Positions 63,211 to 64,000 of a DNA stretch of 64,000 nucleotides are shown piece after piece. The first letter of the stretch is position 1; every line of letters starts with the position of its first letter. Under the pieces are notes generated by a model. That model was not told where the DNA came from. It ran no database searches and saw only the letters and a program-made list of their open reading frames with translations. Source of the stretch: Bacteroidota bacterium (GTDB lineage: Bacteria; Bacteroidota; Bacteroidia; Bacteroidales; Lentimicrobiaceae). The DNA is taken from positions 124,001 through 188,000 of the forward strand of contig WSXX01000002.1 in the NCBI GenBank assembly GCA_009773515.1, given 5' to 3'. Both the position numbers and the translations under genes were made by a program.

Positions 63211-64000
63211 ATGGAATTAATTGTTCCCATCATTATTGCCCTTCTGTTTTCAGCCTTCTTCTCGGGCATGGAGATCGCATTCGTTACAGCGAACAAACTC
63301 AGGATTGAAGTCGAAAAAAACAAAGCTCTTCTGCCTGCCAGGCTCCTGTCAGGACTGCTGAAAAAGCCATCACGTTTTATTGCTGCATTGCTTTTGGGCA
63401 ACAATATTGCACTGGTTGTTTATGGAATCTATATTGCTGTTCTGCTTGAGCCTATTTTGCTGAGAGTATTGCCTGAAAGTCCTGCAGCTATTGCTCTGCT
63501 TCTTATTTCACAGACCATTATTTCTACACTTATTGTGCTGCTTTTTGCTGAATTCCTGCCTAAAGTCCTTTTCAGGATAAATCCCAACAGGATTCTCAAT
63601 TTTTCTGCTGTCCCGTTAAATCTGTTTTACTTTGTATTTTATCCTGTCGTCATTGTTTTTATCGGAGTATCCGAATTCCTTCTGAAATATATTTTCAAAG
63701 CAAGAATTTCTCACCCGGAATATTCTTTTGGAGTGGTTGATCTGGATCATTATCTGAGAGATTCATCGTCGCAACAACCTGAAGAAAGTGAAGACTATCA
63801 GGAATTTAAAATGTTTCAGAATGCACGTGATTTGGGCAACATCAAATTGCGTGAATGCATGGTTCCCCGAAACGAAATCATAGCAGTTAGCAAAGATGAA
63901 AATCTTGAAATACTCCGGGAGTTATTTATTTCATCGGGGCACTCGAAAGTACTGATTTATCAGGAAAGCATCGACAACATCATCGGCTACACCCATTCAC
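63211..64000 (+). CDS. CNNM/CorC (hemolysin C) family membrane protein, partial at right edge
   Basis: 263 residues visible before the window ends. Four hydrophobic helices of the DUF21/CNNM transmembrane domain come first (LFSAFFSGMEIAFVTANKLR, with the conserved SGxExA; LLLGNNIALVVYG; LFAEFLPKVLFRINP), followed by the start of CBS domains (ECMVPRNEIIAVSKDENLEIL; GHSKVLIYQESIDNIIGYTHS). Relatives transport or sense magnesium; the flavobacterial GldE belongs to the same family. The 3' end is outside the window. Confidence 0.88.
   Translation, partial: MELIVPIIIALLFSAFFSGMEIAFVTANKLRIEVEKNKALLPARLLSGLLKKPSRFIAALLLGNNIALVVYGIYIAVLLEPILLRVLPESPAAIALLLISQTIISTLIVLLFAEFLPKVLFRINPNRILNFSAVPLNLFYFVFYPVVIVFIGVSEFLLKYIFKARISHPEYSFGVVDLDHYLRDSSSQQPEESEDYQEFKMFQNARDLGNIKLRECMVPRNEIIAVSKDENLEILRELFISSGHSKVLIYQESIDNIIGYTHS

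Overview
The window comes from a member of the Bacteroidota, most likely a free-living or anaerobic Bacteroidales-type organism. The evidence is direct. Many genes are preceded by the Bacteroidota -7 box TAnnTTTG, sometimes with a TTG about 20-23 nt upstream. Three secreted proteins end in type IX secretion (T9SS) sorting domains. The lineage-typical cluster coaX - outer-membrane protein - TPR protein - lptC - CNNM/CorC protein is present, as is an atpD-atpC pair with a very short epsilon subunit. Most of the window is ordinary chromosomal housekeeping. I see no phage, insertion sequence, CRISPR array or plasmid gene.

Layout. 0-2.4 kb: minus-strand envelope operon (glycosyltransferase 2, GT9 heptosyltransferase-like, lipid kinase running off the left edge). 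2.5-6.8 kb: MATE exporter and the Trk potassium uptake pair. 7.1-15 kb: dxs, an AsmA-like protein, an orphan histidine kinase, ruvC, a YbhN-like membrane protein. 15-23 kb: GT2, CDF transporter, ispD, queA, prs, rplY, pth, glyRS. 23.3-26.8 kb: a thiol-redox cluster (DsrE-like lipoprotein, DUF302, anchored thioredoxin, trxB, an atypical thioredoxin-fold protein, OsmC). 27-31 kb: a five-gene run headed by two paralogous secreted proteins, one fused to a HEAGH metallopeptidase domain. 31-36.5 kb: a PQQ-type propeller, an odd class III aminotransferase, a LytS/LytTR two-component pair whose regulator gene is frameshifted, a lipoprotein and an outer-membrane barrel. 36.8-44 kb: T9SS cargo, lipase plus glycerol kinase, TonB-dependent receptor plus T9SS cargo. 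44.4-52.4 kb: a mannoside-use operon (GntR regulator, ROK kinase, MFS sugar transporter, mannose-6-phosphate isomerase, GH38 alpha-mannosidase). 52.6-64 kb: Crp-like regulator, GT39, atpDC, a T9SS esterase, tRNA-Phe and the coaX-lptC-CNNM cluster.

Functional links. The 44-52 kb operon encodes a plausible complete route from alpha-mannosides to fructose 6-phosphate. The alpha/beta hydrolase and glycerol kinase are six bases apart and could degrade monoacylglycerol to glycerol 3-phosphate. dxs and ispD are two steps of the MEP isoprenoid pathway. Thioredoxin, its reductase and the neighbouring thiol proteins look like one redox module.

The least explained items are: the paralogous secreted pair with two matching dyad sites (AGTCA-N5-TGACT) between them; the thioredoxin-like protein that lost the first cysteine of CxxC; the aminotransferase with Asn in place of the PLP-binding Asp and a Cys cluster; and two families of intergenic short tandem repeats (heptamer and hexamer) that share sequence between distant loci. 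These are leads from reading the sequence; no database search was possible.
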